The translations under genes and the position numbers were made by a program. A DNA stretch of 64,000 bases, from contig CAJQUW010004756.1 of assembly GCA_907163375.1 (NCBI GenBank), positions 496,001-560,000 of the forward strand, read 5' to 3'. The DNA is from Prostheceraeus crozeri (lineage: Eukaryota; Platyhelminthes; Polycladida; Euryleptidae). Each line of letters starts with the position of its first letter. Within the stretch, counting starts at the first letter, position 1. The notes beneath the pieces are model-generated. The model was not told the origin of the DNA. It did not search any database and was given only the letters and a program-made list of their open reading frames with translations. Positions 37,037-43,000 of the stretch are shown here, in pieces.

Positions 37037-40000
37037 AGAACTTTATTTTAGTGGTATATCGTCAAAAGACTTCTAGGACACTTTACATGTGAAAATAAAC
37101 ACAAAAGACAGACAGATGCAATAAGCAGACAAGACAAAAATTCACGAAAGATAATTTGACAGGCAATGCCCTTTTAAAAGACGCTTAAAAGTATAATGGT
37201 TAATTTGATGCTTCAAAGCCTCCGGCAACGCACTCCACGTGAGAGCAGCAGCAGCAAAGAAAGAGCGACCACCAAGCGTAGGATGCTGCACGAAGGAGAT
37301 GAAGTCCGATGAAGTGGCCGAGCGTAGACGGAAACGATGAGGTAGTAGACAGAGAAGAGCGTCTGCTCAGATCAGCACATTGTACAGCACATTGCCCCTT
37401 AGCCACCAGGGGCGACAGCACAGAAACAGTGTTAGATATTGAGTTGTTTAGTGACAAGCAAATTTCAGTGGTTAAATTATACTGTTAGAGATTTGTTAGC
37501 CTAACAGTGTTTCTGTGCGGTCGCCCCAGACTGGCAGCAAGCAGTCGTTCATTACTTTGGGACGTTGGTTTGTGCTGCTCTTGTGACTGTCAGGCTTGGG
37601 TTAAATTCATTTTTGAAAGATCAAATGCAAATAAGATGCTTTTCCAAAATGTCAAAATAAAATTAAATCGCATTCTTTTAGAAATTCCGAAATTCATACA
37701 CAAATAACAGTTGTATAATAAAACGGGCTCAGGGATTTACTCCAAAACAAATAATGATGATGACCAATCCCTTATTTTCAACAAATAACAGTGCTTGAAA
37801 CATCTAATGCCATATGCAATTTCAAATTGACGTCAGACAAATTTTTACAAGCAAAGGAAATTAAAGACACATTATTAAAAATTATAAAGTATGATAATCT
37901 AAATCACCATGTTAAAATTATTATTTCTCGATAATTTGGATAGCATTATGACAGTGATGATCTTGCCGATGATAGATACTGGATATGCGTGCCAGTGTGA
38001 ATGACGACAATTTGTCAGTTAGCTTGAGTTCTTTGTTGCTCAGACGCAAACTCATCTTTTGGAATAGAACATTCACAAATGCCTTCTTCATCCCATTCAA
38101 AATACAAATTCTTGAAAATGCAGTGTAAATGTGTATGTAAATATTGAATACATTTCAAATGCAAATGCACAAGCATCTGTTCCAAGCCTGATGGCCAGCC
38201 CATTGAGAAGTTAAAGACCGAAACTTGCGTTTGTACGGGGATAATTCTTCGGCATCTGCTCTTCTAATTCTGCATTTCCATGCCGATTTGTTTGAATACA
38301 TGTTCCTATAATCACTCGCTATTGTTCGTCACTTTAACTTGACCCAGCTCTATGAATGCATTGTTATTTTTCCTGGTCATATTTCCTATTTACTGTCATT
38401 ACATTTATCAGTCATGCGTTAACGACTTAACTGCATATTTTGATGTTATCTTTATTGTCAATGCTTTTAAAGTCAATTCCATCAACGTATGTAGACATTC
38501 CAGATGCACAATAATTGCATTATCATCATTAGACCACCGATAATGCGGTATCTGGATAGCTACCATCTGAAAAGGCTGTCTTCGTTTCATTGTGTATTTT
38601 AAATAAATCATTTGGATTTATCGTTAAGTTGCATGTATTCCGCTGCCATTCATTTAATAAAGACTTCTTGCAAATCAGGGATTCAATCATTTTTCATAGC
38701 TCAACTATTTGCATTTCACTGAACTACATCCGATCACAAGCCAAAGTTTTCAATCGAATTCTATTAAAACATGCTTAAATATGAATCAGCATCACCTTGC
38801 CATGGATCTACACTGACGCTCTAATGTCAATCATGCTGCGTTCTAACTTGCTGAACTTCGAACTAATTCGAAGTATCAACAACTCAAAAATTTGTTTGCA
38901 ATATAAATATTTTGATCATATGAGTATCATTTTCGATCGGCAATTATGACTGTAAAATGGTTACGCATCCTGCGAAGCCACTTTTGAATATTGAAAGTGT
39001 TAATTAGAAGGATTTAACCTATTCCAACAACATGAACATATTATGCGCATGAATGAAACGCGGATTTCTTCCATATTTCAACCGATCCCTTACATGTGTG
39101 CAATCGTATCTTGCAAAACAGAACACTTTCGGAAATTTGAAGGATAAATACGAATTGGATGTTTGAAAATTTCCTATAATGGAAGACAAGTCAGGAAAAT
39201 ACAGGATGCTGTAATGACAAATATTTTCAATATTTATCCCTTCATTCTATTTTTTGAATCAACAGCATCATATACGAATTGTCTCTTGTAACGGCAGACC
39301 GAATTCCATCAAATCAACATAAAATAGGTTGTAGGTATCTCTTTGTGATATCATAGTTGAGATGGTATCGGCTTATGACATCTACTTACCGATAAAGTAA
39401 GTCAATTTAACAAAGGATGATTCCATTGGATGAAAAATGATCTTTTAATCAAGCCTCAGCCACACTGAAAGCAATGCAAACACGAGCGTCCCGAGCAAAC
39501 GCGAGCAAACGTATGTCCGCAAGCTATTAATCGCTCTGGTTTGCTTTGCTGTCAATGTGGCAGTCTCCAACTGTTGTAATGATGACTTTATATTTGCTGC
39601 AAAATGTTTAGCTCGGAAACGCTCGCAGTGTGGCTCAGGCCTAAACAAATTCCGCAGGAGTTAAGCTAATTAAGTTAAGGAGCCTAGCTAATTTAATATA
39701 TTGACAGTGAAAGAAGTTTGACCGTTTGCATAATTTGTAAGCAAAAAACAACGCAAAGTGCATGCGAGGCCTTTCCACCGGTTCTCTTTCAGGCATTACA
39801 CCGGTGTGAAACAGATTCACAAGCATTTGAATTGTTAACACTATAGAATTGATAAATCACTGATATGTTTAAACAAAGATAAGAAATCATTAAAAACAAA
39901 TATAGTTAAAGTCAATTACCAAGGTAAAGCTAAAGACAAAACGTTTTCAAATGCTTGTGGATCTGCTTCACACCGGTGTAATGCCTGAAAGAGAACCGGT

Positions 40001-43000
40001 CGAAAGGCCTCGCATGCACTTTGCGTTGTTTTTTGCTTACATGTTGACAGTGGACGAGAAAGCGAGGATATTAAAAGATATAAATTATTCAAAGTGCAGG
40101 TAGAAAATGCTTTCTCCAGGAGTGTTGACCTGAGTATCAAAGTGTGCGTACCTGGAAGTACCTCGAGGCGCATTTAGCACTAGATTATCCTTTCCTAGAC
40201 AAAGGATTTCATTTCTGTCACGAGTTTTTGCTTTTGAGTCTGATCATTTTTCATTGCGAACAATATTTTCTTTCTAGACATTATTCATTAAAATTCAAAT
40301 TTAAACTATAAGAGACTGTGTCTTCCTTTGTATGCTCTGAAAATCAATATCAAAATTCTGAGGAATGCTTTCTAGGAGGATTATTGAGTGCGTGAAGGGA
40401 AGTTGCAAGAAAATTTTCAAATTGGATCTGTTTTCATCTCTAATCGTGCCTTTCTAAATTCTCATTACTAAAAACTCAAATTAAGAAGATTCAAAGAAAT
40501 TTCTATCGAAGATTGTTAATCCTACTATTTCTGCACGATGGTTGATGAAGTAATGCGAGTATCTGATGCTTTCATGTGGCGTGAGAAAGTAACTGATTAG
40601 ATAGATACTCTGTCCCTGAACGCAGTAATCGAAGCGATCAATAATCTCACAAGTTGAACATCTCTTCCATTAAGGGAATATTTGTCACATGTTAGTCGTC
40701 GTATAGGCGATGATTATAAATTGATAAATCTGACGAGAAAGCATTCCATATCAAAGAAATATTCAGGTCATTGGGCTGATAATCAGCTCTTCAAAGCATC
40801 GGCAATTTGTTAGTCTTCGTTGCTTTCCATTGCTGATTTCATTTGCAATTTTGTTCACTCTGCTAATTGCCTTAAAGGAAATATTCTAGTGGGAAGAAAG
40901 TTGGTAAATAAATTGTCAGAGATAAAGGTGTCGCTGATCATATGAAGTAGAACATTTTGATAATATGTAAAAATATCAGATGAAATTAATGACCATGTTA
41001 CATCAATTAAAAAAAGAGGGAGAGAGAATCGCAAATTAAAAAATATTCTGTTAAAATTTTATTTCTATTTATATTGCATTTTTGATAGACATACGCTTTA
41101 TCATTAGACGGGAAAGTGCATCAAGCATTGATTTCTGTTTTTTCAATACCATATTTAGAGAAACATCAACATTCCATGCAAAACGGATGTAACTCACGAC
41201 CACTGGAAGAATGGAGTTTAAGTGCCAACTAACGGATGAAGAGGGCATGTACAATTTATCTATTTATTTTTGTCTTAAAACAAATTGTTGAAGGGGATAG
41301 ATCGGCCACAGTGATGTTAAACCAGAGAAAATTAGAGGAGCACCGACTGTGGTTTTTCTGGTCTTGTCGTATACTTTGCTTAGCTTACTGGACATATTTA
41401 ATTTGATCTTATTATTACCATAATCATTAAGAAGACTTTCAGCTGATTTACCATTGATGCTTCGAGTACCAGCATCCACGTGAGATGTATAGAGAATTGA
41501 GATTTTAAGTCTTCGATCACTCACCAATACAATGTTTTGATAATTTTAGGTGTGTTTCTAGAATACCAAGGAGGCTGATGTTTGGATCAGAAACTTTTTT
41601 CGCAAATTTTTGTAATGGTATAGGTATAGATCATCGTCATAGCTGGTGAGTACTAGCCTTGAAAGCAGTAAATTCAAACACGTGAATAAAGTGACATACA
41701 AGTATAATTGATGCTAATGGCATTTTGTTCATTGTTTCTTGAGATGTAACCAAATATTTATTCAATCGATTCATATCAAAGGAAGGTTGGTTGTTCAATT
41801 ACGACAGATGTGCCTAGATGCACAGTCCGTTCCACCGTCGCAGTGGCCTTGTGGTACAGTGATCGCTCTGCTTCCGAAGGAGATGGGTTCGAGCCTCGAT
41901 CTCGTCAAACCCAAGACTCAAAATTGGTACATTCTGCATTCTTGATAAAAAAGCTCGACACAAAAGAATGAGAGGGGGATAAATAGAATGATGGATAAAT
42001 CTCACCCACGTTGAAGATAGGTGTGCGCCTAATGTACGTCCGAGTGTAAATAATGTTTATTTATGTATTCATGTTCATCACAGAAATATATATAGACTCT
42101 TCAAATCTTTAAATTACATTGGACAGTCCATGAGTATTTCTATGTACGTTATTGGCAGTTTTTTCATAAATCAACCATTCATCTGACATATTACATTTTT
42201 TGTCACACTTAAACTATTAAATTACACTAGAGTACATTTATTTACATAGTCAGAATGATTTTCCAGTTTTATTCAATTATGGGAGAATATGTAGCCAATT
42301 ACACTCAGAAGACCAACATTCTATAAGAGGGATTATTTCTACCACAAGAATAGTCGTCATTCTACGATCAGATATCCGAATTGCTCCTATTTTATTGTAT
42401 CCTGGAACATATTAATTTGACTATTTTATTAATGTCGCACATGAATAAAACATTAACTTCGTGACTACTTCATTTACGAAGCTAATTACGAAGTCATCTA
42501 AGTTTCTGACATAGGCGTCATCAAAGCCTACTAACAATCATGTTTAACCTTATCTTTGCAAATGCATGCATGTAAATGTGATAAAAGAAGTGTAACACTA
42601 TCGACTTTTTTGCAGGAGGTTGAAATGGAACACATGGAAAGTGTCATCAAAGCGTACCGCCATCAAGATGCTAAGAAGCCAGTTGTTCATGTAGAGCCAG
42701 TGCCAGAGGAGACGTCGGATTTGGACAGCGATGTATCACTGGAGAAGAAAGGAGGCTTTCATGAAGAACTTCACCAAGCGCGTCCATTTGGTCCTCACCA
42801 CAGTGCAAAGGCAATGATGAATGTGAGTATTTTCTCAAGACATCCGATAGATCGTTGACCTGAGGCGACCTCTGATGAGTAGTTTTATGACTCGACACGA
42901 ACTTCATCTTGTTGTTCATGACTGTGACATTGTAGAGCTGTCAAGGACTCCGGAAACACGAGGCATATTGTCTCATCTACCGACTTTTCATGTGAATTTT

